Position numbers and translations under genes: made by a program
Shown here: in pieces, positions 8,358 to 16,877 of the stretch
How positions within the stretch are numbered: the first letter of the stretch is position 1
How the letters are laid out: each line of letters opens with the position of its first letter
Notes under the pieces: model-generated
Seen by the model: the letters and a program-made list of their open reading frames with translations, nothing else
Told to the model about the DNA's origin: nothing
Databases searched by the model: none
Source: Oscillospiraceae bacterium
GTDB lineage: Bacteria > Bacillota > Clostridia > Oscillospirales > Oscillospiraceae
Direction: 5' to 3'
Length of the DNA stretch: 64,000 bases
NCBI GenBank assembly: GCA_015067615.1
Contig: SVMD01000009.1
Span: forward strand, 1-64,000

Positions 8358-8620
8358 TATGGATTTTGCAGGATCCTGCGGATGCTCTTTTCGGACAGGT
8401 GGTATTTCCGGCTCAGGGTCGGTATTCCCGCGCCTGCGGCGTAGTCGCTGCGGATACGGTCATTGCGGAGCTTCAGTTCCGCTTTGTAGTGCGTTTTCTG
8501 GCCCCAGGGGTGCCGGGTGCCCGGCTTCCGGGGGATATAGATGTACACACCGTCGGCGTATTCCTGAATCTGACGGATCAGCGCCTCCGGCAGGATTTCT
8601 TCTGCTTTTATATAGCTCAC
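8357..8620 (-). CDS. CD3324-family HTH protein (Mor-like)
   Basis: 87 aa with a GTG start preceded by AAGGAGG. The N-terminal part (AEEILPEALIRQIQEYADGVYIYIPRK) and the C-terminal HTH (IPTLSRKYHLSEKSIRRIL) match small Mor/CD3324-type DNA-binding proteins common in Clostridia. Length is typical. It faces the lipoprotein gene across a shared terminator. Targets are unknown. A degraded partial copy lies at 6916-7000. Confidence 0.82.
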   Translation of the reverse strand: MSYIKAEEILPEALIRQIQEYADGVYIYIPRKPGTRHPWGQKTHYKAELKLRNDRIRSDYAAGAGIPTLSRKYHLSEKSIRRILQNP

Positions 8621-8917
8621 GGCTGCCTCCTTGAAATCATCGCTTTTTCGGAGCGCATCGGCTATACAAAGTCAGTATTCTCTTATTCTTGCACAGCCAA
8701 TGCTTATGCAGCCATTACATAACGAATCAAAACGCAGATCCTCCTTTTTTCGGGATTCCACTCTATAATATAGGCCAAAAGAGGCGCATTTGCAATCGCA
8801 AGATTATTTCTGAAAAATCCGTGTCCCGGAAATGGATCCTTCGGAACAAAATATGGGGATGGCGCCGGGGTGCGTTTTGTGATAGTATATAGGAAACCGA
8901 AAAGGATGGTGTGTTCC

Positions 8918-9370
8918 ATGAAAGATTTGCATTACATTACCTTAAGAGAACAGCCGGAGCTGAAAAACCCGGCAGCAGACTGGTTTCACAGCAAGTGGGG
9001 TGTTCCCACGGAGGCCTATCTGGCCTGCATGGAGGCTTACCTGAGCCGGGACACGGAGCTGGGCTGGTTCCTGTGCCTGGATGGCGACAGAATCGTCGGC
9101 GGCCTGGGCGTGATCGAAAACGATTTCCACGACCGGCCCGATCTGACCCCCAATGTCTGCGCCGTGTACACGGAGGAGAGCCACCGCCGTCTGGGCATTG
9201 CCGGAAAGCTGCTGGATATGGCCGTGGAGGACCTGCGGAGCAAGGGCATCTCCCCTGCCTACCTGGTCACCGACCACATTGGCTTTTATGAGCGCTACGG
9301 CTGGGAATTTCTGTGCATGGTCCAGGGCGATGGCGAACCGGATATGACAAGAATGTACATTCACAGATAA
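8918..9370 (+). CDS. GNAT-family N-acetyltransferase
   Basis: 150 aa. The acetyl-CoA-binding motif A is recognisable (CAVYTEESHRRLGIAGKLLDMA, the R-x-x-G-I-G/A pattern), with motif B in IGFYERYGWEFL. The substrate is not predictable. The ATG at 8918 is preferred over the upstream frame because AAAAGGA lies just ahead; an ATG at 8906 is an alternative. It is a single-gene unit with a terminator 12 nt after the stop. Confidence 0.88.
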   Translation: MKDLHYITLREQPELKNPAADWFHSKWGVPTEAYLACMEAYLSRDTELGWFLCLDGDRIVGGLGVIENDFHDRPDLTPNVCAVYTEESHRRLGIAGKLLDMAVEDLRSKGISPAYLVTDHIGFYERYGWEFLCMVQGDGEPDMTRMYIHR

Positions 9371-9382
9371 CCGATGACAAAA

Positions 9383-9406
9383 AAGGCACCCCGAAAGGGG
9401 TGCCTT
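9383..9406 (+). terminator. Terminator of GNAT gene
   Basis: AAGGCACCCC-GAAA-GGGGTGCCTT, a perfect 10-bp stem. Confidence 0.75.
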
Positions 9407-9430
9407 CAGACTGGTGAAAAACCTTCTTTC

Positions 9431-9593
9431 TTGGCTCCCCCTTTGGGGGAGCTGTCATGCGAACAGCATGACTGAGAGGGGATACCGGATATTTGCAAAG
9501 CAAATATCCGACTTTTCTGGATTTTCTTTGAAAATCCAGAACCCTCTCCGCCCCGCTTGCGCGGGCCACCTCTCCCAAAGGGAGAGGCAAGGG
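9431..9593. repeat. R1: inner-module hairpin repeat (S type), outer ends not evident
   Basis: It begins TTGGCTCCCCCTTTGGGGG and ends CTCTCCCAAAGGGAGAGG, with smaller hairpins between (CATGCGAACAGCATG, CCGCTTGCGCGG, and GATATTTGCAAAGCAAATATC). Its modules correspond in reverse orientation to those of R9 at 38423. The right neighbour GCTAAATGATT may be a decayed outer terminus. Confidence 0.7.
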
Positions 9594-9610
9594 ATTTTTT
9601 CGACACGCTC

Positions 9611-9636
9611 AAGGCACCCCTTTTGGGGTGCCTTTT
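9611..9636. terminator. Hairpin between repeat R1 and glycosidase gene
   Basis: AAGGCACCCC-TTTT-GGGGTGCCTTTT. Near-copy of the hairpin at 9383; it may end the minus-strand gene at 9650. Confidence 0.6.
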
Positions 9637-9649
9637 CAGCTAAATGATT

Positions 9650-11386
9650 CTATTCCCCCTCCGGCGCTTCGAAGGCAGGGATCAGCCAGGTATATTTGTC
9701 AATGGAGGAACCGGCGTTCCAGGTCATATAGCCGCCGGTACAGCCGGTGGCCCGGAGCGCCCGGATCTGAGCAGCCACCTGATTGGGGCCGTAGACCGTA
9801 TAGGGTTCGTGGATGGCGTTGTAGGCCTGGATCCAGGTACGCACCACCGCCGGGGTGGCCGTTTCGGTCTGACGGACCGCCACATTCTGTCCCCAGCTGT
9901 AGAGCGTGTCATAGGGATGCTCCCAGGGGAGCCAGGAGCCGGAAGCTCCGAAATGGTCCGGATAGGGCATGCCGCTGATCACGTCCACCACATTGCTGAT
10001 GGCGCTCCAGTATTGTCCGTAGGCGGTCACATAGTTATAGGCGCTCTCGCCGTAGACATCGGCGCTGACGTAAGCCCCATGCTCCCGGAGGATATCCGCG
10101 GCATACATTAAAAACCGCTGGACGGCCTGGGCCTTTGTCTCGCCGTAGGTATTGCGGTAATCGATGGTCCCCGCCTTGTCATAGCGGTAGGTATTGTCCG
10201 GGAAACGGACATAGTCGAACTGGATCTCGTTGAAGCCCATCAGTTCCACCGCCTCCACGGCCAGATCCACCTTATACTGCCATACGCTTCTGCTGTAGGG
10301 CGTGGGCCAGTATTCGCCGGAGAGTTTCAGAGGCACCCCCTCCGTGTTGGAAATGGCGTATTCCGGATGATCCTGGACAAAATAGGAATCGTTGAAGGTG
10401 GTGATGCGGCCGATGACGTAATAGCCCGCTTTCCTCAGCTTCCGGATGGCCGCCTGGTAGTCCTCCAGGGTGTTGTTGGCCGCCGCCGCGGCTGTGGGGC
10501 ACCAGGCTTTCATCACATCGGCGGCATAGCCGATGGAGCCGCCGTCCACAATATCCACCACGAAGGCATTGATGCCGCTGTTGTTAGCAATTTCCAGATA
10601 GGCGTCCAGCTCCTCCAGCCGCCAGTTCACCAGATACAGCGTCCGGCACTCTTCGGGCATTTCGTTACCCTCGATGGGCCCCTTTTCCCGGGGATAGTAA
10701 TCCAGGTCAGCAGCTCCGCCGCCGCCATAACGGTTACCCCGGCCTGCATGGATGGCGTAGCTGCCGTCGTCGTAGTTTGCCAGGGCTTCTTCCTGGGTGT
10801 CTGCCAGGTACCAGGGCAGGACATAGCCCTCCGCCTCCGAATCCCCGGGGCGAACCCGGTACATGTGTACCCGGCCATCCTCCAGAAGATAGTCATAGCC
10901 CGTCACGGTCACGCCGGTACCCTTTTGGGCCAGCGGTTCCAAGAGCTTTCCCTCAGCGTCCCGCAAATTGACCGTGTTCCTGATGAACAGGTGGTGGCTG
11001 GGGACCACTTCTGCCGGATCTGTGACGATGGTTGCTTCCGCTCCCAAATATACGATGGCACCATCCAGGAGCAGGGATAGCTGCCCCCGGGGTGTGATCT
11101 CATATTCCACCGGGGTTCCCCGAATCAGGGTGCCCTGGACCCTGCCGCCCTCGTCACAATATTCAGCTTCCAGGTTCATTGTGGAAACATAGCCCGGCTC
11201 CCAGTGATGGGGCGGCTCCGTCACCACGGTGGTGGGCACCTGGGTGGGTTCGGAGGGGGCGGCGGTGGTTTCCGGCACGTTTCCGGTGCTGCGCTGACCG
11301 ATCTGACCCAGCACCAGGGAAAGCACCAGCAGAAACAGCACTGCCGACAGCAGGGAGGATATCATTTTTTTCTTTGACGCTCTCAT
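9650..11386 (-). CDS. Secreted PF13200-type (DUF4015) putative glycosidase
   Basis: 578 aa. An N-terminal membrane anchor (residues ~9-28) is followed by a Thr/Pro-rich linker (TTAAPSEPTQVPTT), an SH3-like wall-binding stretch (about 95-190), and a TIM-barrel-type domain with INAFVVDIVDGG, YVIGRITTFND, FNEIQFDYVRFP and SADVYGESA. These are signatures of the putative glycosyl hydrolase family PF13200. Predicted to act outside the cell on wall or host glycans; the substrate is unknown. A related shorter protein is at 58968. It has its own promoter at 11418-11446. Confidence 0.88.
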   Translation of the reverse strand: MRASKKKMISSLLSAVLFLLVLSLVLGQIGQRSTGNVPETTAAPSEPTQVPTTVVTEPPHHWEPGYVSTMNLEAEYCDEGGRVQGTLIRGTPVEYEITPRGQLSLLLDGAIVYLGAEATIVTDPAEVVPSHHLFIRNTVNLRDAEGKLLEPLAQKGTGVTVTGYDYLLEDGRVHMYRVRPGDSEAEGYVLPWYLADTQEEALANYDDGSYAIHAGRGNRYGGGGAADLDYYPREKGPIEGNEMPEECRTLYLVNWRLEELDAYLEIANNSGINAFVVDIVDGGSIGYAADVMKAWCPTAAAAANNTLEDYQAAIRKLRKAGYYVIGRITTFNDSYFVQDHPEYAISNTEGVPLKLSGEYWPTPYSRSVWQYKVDLAVEAVELMGFNEIQFDYVRFPDNTYRYDKAGTIDYRNTYGETKAQAVQRFLMYAADILREHGAYVSADVYGESAYNYVTAYGQYWSAISNVVDVISGMPYPDHFGASGSWLPWEHPYDTLYSWGQNVAVRQTETATPAVVRTWIQAYNAIHEPYTVYGPNQVAAQIRALRATGCTGGYMTWNAGSSIDKYTWLIPAFEAPEGE

Positions 11387-11417
11387 AGCAACCGCCCCAA
11401 ATTCAGAATGTTACTCT

Positions 11418-11446
11418 ATTTTACCCCAAACAACGGCATAATGCAA
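11418..11446 (-). promoter_or_regulatory. Promoter for PF13200-type gene
   Basis: On the minus strand: TTGCAT, 17-nt spacer, TAAAAT, about 30 nt before the ATG at 11386. Confidence 0.6.
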
Positions 11447-11489
11447 CGTTTTTTGACATATGGAATGTTCAGATGTACTATGGGAAGAA

Positions 11490-11669
11490 AAATTATCGTT
11501 TACAAGAGCTTCCCCCTGGGGGGAAGCTGGCACCGCGTAAGCGGTGACTGATGAGGGGACCACCCTGCGATGACCGGAAATGCAACAGTTTTCCCGCTGC
11601 TGTCCCCTCATCCGGCCCTTCGGGCCACCTTCCCCCCAGGGGGAAGGTATTAAGCTAAACGATCATTTA
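11490..11669. repeat. R2: TIR-bounded nested-hairpin element
   Basis: Left end AAATTATCGTTTA, right end TAAACGATCATTTA (one mismatch). Interior is S type: CTTCCCCCTGGGGGGAAG at left and CCTTCCCCCCAGGGGGAAGG at right, with CACCGCGTAAGCGGTG and CCGGCCCTTCGGGCC hairpins. Confidence 0.8.
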
Positions 11670-11685
11670 TCTGCCCTTCCGGACA

Positions 11686-11713
11686 AAAAGGCACCCCTGT
11701 TGGGGTGCCTTTT
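11686..11713. terminator. Terminator of amidohydrolase operon
   Basis: AAAAGGCACCCC-TGTT-GGGGTGCCTTTT, a perfect 12-bp stem 5 nt from the stop. Confidence 0.8.
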
Positions 11714-11718
11714 CATTT

Positions 11719-12579
11719 TTACAGGCCGAAGATTCTTTGAGCATTGGTACGGATGATCTTCTCGTAGGTCTCCCGGCTGAGGTCACCGGAGGCAACCTTC
11801 TCATCCAGCCATGCTCCTAGGGGGAACACCATATCCCTGTTCACCATATCCGTGGCGAAGAAGAGCCGGTCGGCGTAGCGCTCCAGGAAGGCCAGGCCGA
11901 ATTTCTCGTCCCGCATAATGGCCCGGCTGCCGCTGTTGGCGCTGAGGTCGCCGTAGAGATTGGGGTATTTTTCGAACAGCTCCGGCACCCGGCCCCCGGG
12001 AATCACGGGGCCGTCACCCCACTGGTTCCGGGCTTCCTTTTCCTTCGGTGCATCGGCGCTCATTTCGATCCAGAAGGTCTGGCTGTGGCCCAGGATCATC
12101 AGATTGGGGTAGGTTTTCAGCACCTGCTCCAGCAGGGGCAGGCCGGGGTCGTCCACCACGCCGTAGCTGTAGCCCACCTCCGGGCTCATGTGGATGGTCA
12201 CGGGCATGTTGAGCTTCTCCGCCGCGGCGAACAGCTCCCGGAAGAAAGGATCATCCAGCCGCCGGTTTACGGTCAGCTCGCCGATGCCGATGGCACCCTG
12301 GCTTTTGAACCGGGCCAGCCGGTCATAGACCGGCTCTTTACCCTTGGGGTCCACCGCACACATCCAAGCGTAACGGTCCGGGAACTGCTGACAGATTTTC
12401 CGGTTGGCCTTGTTGGTGCCGAAGGGCAGCCCGCCCTCGGAGCTTGACATCAGTACGCCCTTCTCAATGCCCAGCTCCTCCAAATGGGGGAGCATATTTT
12501 TTCCGCTGGTCAGGTTCATTTTGCCCAGCTTGGGAAGCTGAAAGGGCGTCAGGTGCAGGTGTAGGTCGATCTTCTTCAT
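11719..12579 (-). CDS. Amidohydrolase-2 family metal-dependent hydrolase
   Basis: 286 aa. Amidohydro_2 (PF04909) TIM-barrel features: metal-binding DLHLH at the N-terminus, TIHMS in the middle, ILGHSQ and FATD toward the C-terminus. Members hydrolyse or decarboxylate small carboxylic substrates; none can be named here. No clear ribosome-binding site precedes the ATG; the start lies only 5 nt after the stop of the GPH transporter gene, so translation is probably coupled. Pairing with a sugar-type symporter suggests it processes the imported compound (inference). Confidence 0.85.
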   Translation of the reverse strand: MKKIDLHLHLTPFQLPKLGKMNLTSGKNMLPHLEELGIEKGVLMSSSEGGLPFGTNKANRKICQQFPDRYAWMCAVDPKGKEPVYDRLARFKSQGAIGIGELTVNRRLDDPFFRELFAAAEKLNMPVTIHMSPEVGYSYGVVDDPGLPLLEQVLKTYPNLMILGHSQTFWIEMSADAPKEKEARNQWGDGPVIPGGRVPELFEKYPNLYGDLSANSGSRAIMRDEKFGLAFLERYADRLFFATDMVNRDMVFPLGAWLDEKVASGDLSRETYEKIIRTNAQRIFGL

Positions 12580-12584
12580 AGGCG

Positions 12585-13970
12585 TTACTGCTCGGAGGCG
12601 GCCCGGCGCTCAGCCATCTCGGCATACATCTGGTCGGTCTTCTTCTTGTCCAGGTTGAAGATTAGGCCGATGCCGATGAGGATCAGGGCATAGCAGATGG
12701 TGGGGATGGCGTTGCACAGGTAGTAGATACCCTTCACCGCCTCGGCGGTCTGGACCACATTCTCACCGGACACATAGCCCACCATGCCCAGGCCGGCGGC
12801 GATGCCGGTGGAGGCGATGGTGGAGCCGATCTTGCGGCTGAAGGTGTACATGGAATACATGCTGCCGTCGCTGCGGAAGCCGGTCTTCCACTCGGAGTAG
12901 TCCAGGCAGTCGGAGACCAGTGCCCAGATCAGCATGGTGAAGGCGGTCTGGCCCAGCAGGGTCATGATGTTCAGGACGGTGTAGACCCAAACATTCTCAA
13001 TGTAGAAGAACATTCTCACGGCGCTGAAGGCGAAGCTCAGCAGAGCGGTGTAGAGGATCACGTCCCGCTTGCCGAACTTGTTGACCATCTTGGGGATCAG
13101 GGGGAACACCACGATCATGAAGGGCATGGAGCAGGCCATGGAAACAGTGGCCAGGGAGGCATTGCCGTAGACCTCCTTATACATATAGCTGTAGGTCTGG
13201 CTGGCACCGGTGATGACCAACATGGAACCGATGGTGGCGATCATGACACCGATCAGGGGACGGTTCTTCAGGACCATCTTCAGGACCTTCCAGAACTCGA
13301 ACTTCTCGCCCTCGGACTTCTCCTCACGGACACGCTCCTTGGTCAGGGTACACAGCAGCAGGTAGCTGACGATGGAGCAGATGCCGAAGATCACGGCCAG
13401 CAGGGTGAACCGCTCGGGCAGGATCTGGTTGTTCTTGTAGCAGACCACGGGGACCATGCCCAGAGCCACGGCGCCCACCAGGCCGCCGCCCACGGACCGG
13501 GCCCGGGACAGCTTGCTGCGCTCCACGGGGTCCACGGTGACCACGTTGGCCATGGCGCCGAAGGGCATGGAGGTGCCGGTGTAGCTCATGCCGAAGAGGA
13601 CGTAGGCGAAGGCCACATAGGCATGGAGGGCGATGCCCTCAAAGGGTACCTTGCTGAAGCACAGGAGGCCGGAAAGGGCCAGGGGGATCATAAAGAGCTT
13701 GATCCAGGGGGTGAACTTGTCCTTGCTCTTGCCCAGGTGCCACCGGTCCGGGAAGGAACCGATGATGGGGTCGTTGACGGCGTCCCAGAGCCGGGCCACC
13801 AGGAACAATCCTGCCATCCAGGTGGCGTTGATGCCCAGACAGTAGGTGCAGAAGGTCAGAAAATAGGCGTCAACATACAGGTTTACAAAGCTGCCGGCCA
13901 TATCGCCGAAGATATAGCCCCATTCGTCCTTGCCGCTGAAGGGACGTACGGATTTGTCAATTTTTGCCAC
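12585..13970 (-). CDS. GPH-family (MelB-like) sugar:cation symporter
   Basis: 461 aa with about 12 hydrophobic segments. The N-terminal WGYIFGDMAGSFVN and ARLWDAVNDPIIG match the glycoside-pentoside-hexuronide (GPH) symporter signature, including the Asp residues that bind Na+ or H+ in MelB; SDCLDYSEWKTG is the conserved segment of the second half. GTG start at 13970 after AAAGGAG. It imports a glycoside, pentoside or hexuronide at the cytoplasmic membrane. It is the first gene of a two-gene unit with the amidohydrolase. Confidence 0.9.
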   Translation of the reverse strand: MAKIDKSVRPFSGKDEWGYIFGDMAGSFVNLYVDAYFLTFCTYCLGINATWMAGLFLVARLWDAVNDPIIGSFPDRWHLGKSKDKFTPWIKLFMIPLALSGLLCFSKVPFEGIALHAYVAFAYVLFGMSYTGTSMPFGAMANVVTVDPVERSKLSRARSVGGGLVGAVALGMVPVVCYKNNQILPERFTLLAVIFGICSIVSYLLLCTLTKERVREEKSEGEKFEFWKVLKMVLKNRPLIGVMIATIGSMLVITGASQTYSYMYKEVYGNASLATVSMACSMPFMIVVFPLIPKMVNKFGKRDVILYTALLSFAFSAVRMFFYIENVWVYTVLNIMTLLGQTAFTMLIWALVSDCLDYSEWKTGFRSDGSMYSMYTFSRKIGSTIASTGIAAGLGMVGYVSGENVVQTAEAVKGIYYLCNAIPTICYALILIGIGLIFNLDKKKTDQMYAEMAERRAASEQ

Positions 13971-14095
13971 GCAGAAACACTCCTTTATTCTCTTTTCGGG
14001 CAGATCCGAGCCGTTCTGCCCACCTTATTTATCAGTATACTATACATTTTCTGGAAATGAAAGGGCCGTTTCCGGTTTTTTGACAAAAAAGAAGC

Positions 14096-14120
14096 GGCGG
14101 CAGCCCAAAGGGCCGCCGCC
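14096..14120 (-). terminator. Terminator of CPA2 antiporter gene
   Basis: GC-rich stem with one mismatch (GGCGGC-A-GCCC / GGGC-C-GCCGCC) and an AAA loop; a T-rich run follows on the minus strand. Confidence 0.7.
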
Positions 14121-14125
14121 ATGGC

Positions 14126-15400
14126 TTACGCTTTCTTTTCGTTGAGGGTTCTGGCGCTTCTGCGGCCCTCGGGCTTGATCTCGCCGGCAGCCAGCAGGGA
14201 ACGCTTGGTCAGGGCGGGACCCACCAGCTCGTAGACCAGCACCGCGAACAGCACCACATTCCGGGCCAGCACGCCGTCGGGCAGCGTTGCCGCGGTTAGG
14301 GCCATGCCCAGGGCCACACCGGCCTGGGGCAGCAGGGTGATGCCCAGGTTGTCGGAAATGGGCTTGGACTGTTTGGTCATGTGGCAGCTGATATCCGCAC
14401 CGTAGTACTTACCGGCGGACCGGGCGATGATATACACCACACCCACCAGAATGGTCACGGGGTTGGCCAGCACCTGCAGGTCCAGCTCCGCGCCGGAAAT
14501 CACGAAGAACAGGATGTTCAGGGGCATGGTCCAGCCGTCGATACGGCCCATCAGCTCCTCGGAGGTGTCGCAGATGTTGCAGAACACCGTGCCGGTCATC
14601 ATGCACACCAGCAGCAGGGAGAAGCCGCAGTGGATTCCCGCCACCTGGAATTTCAGCATGGACAGGCCTACGGTCAGCAGCACAAAGGCCACGGAGATGG
14701 TCATACGCTTACTGCGGGAGTGGAAGAACTGCTCCACCCAGTTCAGCAGCCAGCCCATACCGGCGCCCAGGGCCAGGGACAGCAGAATCTCCACAATGGG
14801 CTCCACCACAACGCCCATGACGCTGACCTGGCCGTTGGCCAGGGCCGTGGCGATGCCGAAGGACACGGAGAACAGCAGCAGGCCCACCGCGTCGTCGATG
14901 GCAACCACCAGCATCAGCAGCCGCGTCAGGGGGCCGTCGGCCTTGTACTGACGGACAACCATCAGCGTGGCGGCGGGAGCGGTGGCGGAGGCGATGGCGC
15001 CCAGGGTAATGGCACAGGGAATGGAGATCATCTCCGGGAAGCACAGGTGCAGGCCAATCACAACCAGGTCCACCAGCAAGGTGGTAAACACCGCCTGGAA
15101 AATACCGATGGCGATGGCGCTGCTGCCCATGGCCTTCAGCTGGTGCAGCCGGAATTCGTTGCCGATGGTGAACGCAATGAAGCCCAGGGCCGTCTGGGTG
15201 ACGATGCTCAGGGTCTCCACCTGCTCCAGGGAGTTAAAGCCCAGGCCGGGCACCTTCAGGGCACCCAGGCAGAAGGGTCCCAGCAGCAGTCCCGCCACCA
15301 GATAGGCGGTGACTGCGGGCAGATGCATCAGCTTGGTCACGCGGGAGAGCATCAGACCGCCGATCATGGCAACCGCAAGACAAATCAGATAGGTTTCCAT
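14126..15400 (-). CDS. CPA2-family cation:proton antiporter
   Basis: 424 aa with about 12 membrane helices. The core has ASATAPAATLMVVRQ and AIDDAVGLLLF, the ion-binding Asp pair region of KefB/NapA-type monovalent cation:proton antiporters. There is no C-terminal TrkA_N domain, so it is a bare antiporter module. It probably exchanges Na+ or K+ for H+ at the membrane. The ribosome-binding site is weak. A GC-rich palindrome (CCGGGGC-AGCC-GCCCCGG, 15441-15458) lies in the upstream region. It stands alone. Confidence 0.87.
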   Translation of the reverse strand: METYLICLAVAMIGGLMLSRVTKLMHLPAVTAYLVAGLLLGPFCLGALKVPGLGFNSLEQVETLSIVTQTALGFIAFTIGNEFRLHQLKAMGSSAIAIGIFQAVFTTLLVDLVVIGLHLCFPEMISIPCAITLGAIASATAPAATLMVVRQYKADGPLTRLLMLVVAIDDAVGLLLFSVSFGIATALANGQVSVMGVVVEPIVEILLSLALGAGMGWLLNWVEQFFHSRSKRMTISVAFVLLTVGLSMLKFQVAGIHCGFSLLLVCMMTGTVFCNICDTSEELMGRIDGWTMPLNILFFVISGAELDLQVLANPVTILVGVVYIIARSAGKYYGADISCHMTKQSKPISDNLGITLLPQAGVALGMALTAATLPDGVLARNVVLFAVLVYELVGPALTKRSLLAAGEIKPEGRRSARTLNEKKA

Positions 15401-15577
15401 TATTATTTACGCCTTCTTATAAACAAAATTCAGTCGGTTCCCGGGGCAGCCGCCCCGGATCAAAACCGGAGGTATTCTACCACCGGAGCACGGCGCTTTC
15501 AAGAGCAAAACTGACCAAAGAAACAGCGGCGGCGGACGGTTTTTTCTGCAGTTTTTCTGCCGGACCGGGAAATCCGG

Positions 15578-15606
15578 TTGCGACGTGAAGAAAATTATGA
15601 TACTAT
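15578..15606 (+). promoter_or_regulatory. Promoter for HTH gene
   Basis: TTGCGA, 17-nt spacer, TACTAT; 26 nt before the ATG at 15632. Confidence 0.6.
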
Positions 15607-15631
15607 GACAGAAAAACCGGGAGGTAATCAT

Positions 15632-16081
15632 ATGGCATCGAAAAAGGTAGGAACCCTCATCAAGGAAGCCCGCACCGAGGCGGGTCTGACCCAGGAGCAG
15701 CTGGCCCGGCGGATCTCCGGCCTGTCCGCCTCCGATATCAGCCAGGCGGAGCGGCACCAGAAGAATCTGACCCAGGACCAGCTGAAGCAGATCGCTAAAA
15801 TCACCGGCGTCACCCAGGCCTCCCTGCTGAACGCCGCCAAGGGCACGTCCTCCAAAAAATCCTCCTCCAAGACCTCCATGCAGCTCACTGCAGCGGAGAA
15901 AAAGCTGGTGGAGCTGTATCGGGCCGCGGATTCCGACACGAAGAAATCTGCCCTGAAGGTCCTCAAGGGCGAAAATTCCCTGGCCGGGGACCTGCTGGAG
16001 AGTCTGCTGGGCGGCGGCAAGGGGGATAACCTCCTGGAATCCGTGCTGGACAGCGTCCAGGATGCTCTGGAGAAAAAATAA
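15632..16081 (+). CDS. XRE-family HTH protein with helical tail
   Basis: 149 aa from MASKKVGTLIKEAR after GGGAGG. The N-terminal ~60 residues are an HTH_3 domain (LTQEQLARRISGLSASDISQAERH). A Ser/Lys-rich linker (TSSKKSSSKTS) follows, then an amphipathic helical region (LTAAEKKLVELYRAAD) and a Gly-rich end. A regulator with unknown targets. The ORF track start is 18 codons too early. A strong terminator follows directly. Confidence 0.85.
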   Translation: MASKKVGTLIKEARTEAGLTQEQLARRISGLSASDISQAERHQKNLTQDQLKQIAKITGVTQASLLNAAKGTSSKKSSSKTSMQLTAAEKKLVELYRAADSDTKKSALKVLKGENSLAGDLLESLLGGGKGDNLLESVLDSVQDALEKK

Positions 16082-16086
16082 AATCA

Positions 16087-16110
16087 GGCCGGTGCCAATA
16101 GGCACCGGCC
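16087..16110. terminator. Shared terminator between HTH gene and truncated transporter
   Basis: GGCCGGTGCC-AATA-GGCACCGGCC, perfect 10-bp stem in a convergent intergenic space. Confidence 0.85.
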
Positions 16111-16126
16111 TTCTGCGTTCTGTGGA

Positions 16127-16633
16127 TCACAGGTTTTCGTGGTCATGGTCATGGACCACGCCTTCCTCATGTTCATAGGGATGGTCGTGAAGGGCTTCGT
16201 CCTCCGTGTGAATGTGGGTGTGGGTGTGGATATGCTCGTGGGCATGGGTGTGGACCAGATCCCCGTGCCGGTGCTCGTGGGTGTGGATGTGGCTGTGCTC
16301 GTGGGTGTGCTGAAGTCCGATGGTGTCCTTGACCATCAGAACAGTGGCGGCGATCATGATGACCAGACCCACATAGAACTGGAGCCCCGGCCGCTCCTGC
16401 AGCAGGATCATACCAAAGGCCACACCCAGGAAGGGGGCAATGGAGTAGTAGGCGCTGGTCTTGGCGGCGCCCAGGTCCTTCTGTGCCTTGATGTAGAAAT
16501 TGATGCTGAGACCGTAGGCCACGAAGCCCAGCAGAAGCACGGCACCGATCCAGAGGATACCGGGAATCTTCTCGCCGATCACCAGGGCGATCACAAGACT
16601 GCCCAGACCGGAGAAGGTGCCCTTGATGGTGTC
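16127..16633 (-). pseudogene. Truncated EamA/DMT transporter with histidine-rich tail
   Basis: Only the C-terminal half of an EamA (drug/metabolite transporter) protein remains: homology begins near GTFSGLGSLVIALVIGEK and covers the last few membrane helices (AAKTSAYYSIAPFLGVAFGM). Upstream, the frame runs into a hairpin repeat and an in-frame TAA at 16679-16681, and the N-terminal half is missing. Full-length family members have about ten helices. The last ~60 residues are a His/Asp/Glu repeat (for example HTHEHSHIHTHEHRHGD), as on metal-handling proteins. A GTG could start a shorter product, but a functional half-transporter is unlikely. Confidence 0.75.
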
Positions 16634-16700
16634 ATGCCCGGCTCGACGGGCATGAGCAACAGTCCCCCGGACTGTTTCTTACCCCGGCTGCGCCGGGGCC
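16631..16700. repeat. Triple-hairpin repeat at transporter breakpoint
   Basis: Three palindromes in a row: CATGCCCG-GCTCGA-CGGGCATG, AACAGTCC-CCC-GGACTGTT and CCCCGGC-TGC-GCCGGGG. The left edge coincides with loss of homology in the DMT gene. Confidence 0.65.
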
Positions 16701-16705
16701 GGGCT

Positions 16706-16789
16706 TTCGAATCCCATTATCCATCCCATAAAAAATACCCGAGGCGTAAGCCTCGGGATTTTTTATGGGGTGGATAATGGGATTCGAAC
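16706..16789. repeat. Foldback inverted repeat copying the tRNA-His 3' end
   Basis: Plus-strand TTCGAATCCCATTATCCA at 16706 is repeated on the minus strand as the T-arm and acceptor end of tRNA-His, and pairing continues through the terminator CCCGAGGC-GTAA-GCCTCGGG. The arms are about 40 nt with roughly two differences (one mismatch, one extra A). Confidence 0.8.
16738..16757 (-). terminator. Terminator of tRNA cluster
   Basis: CCCGAGGC / GCCTCGGG stem with T runs on both sides, at the centre of the foldback repeat. Confidence 0.85.
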
Positions 16790-16843
16790 CCACGACCTTC
16801 AGAGCCACAATCTGACGCGCTAACCAACTGTGCTATATCCACC
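16766..16843 (-). tRNA. tRNA-His (GTG)
   Basis: Full cloverleaf on the minus strand: acceptor GTGGATA/TATCCAC with the extra G at -1 opposite C73, diagnostic of tRNA-His; anticodon arm TCAGA-TTGTGGC-TCTGA with anticodon GTG; encoded CCA. Last gene of the Gly-Arg-His cluster. Confidence 0.95.
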
Positions 16844-16877
16844 ATATTTACTTTTGCTGAACCGGCCTGAGTAGGAA

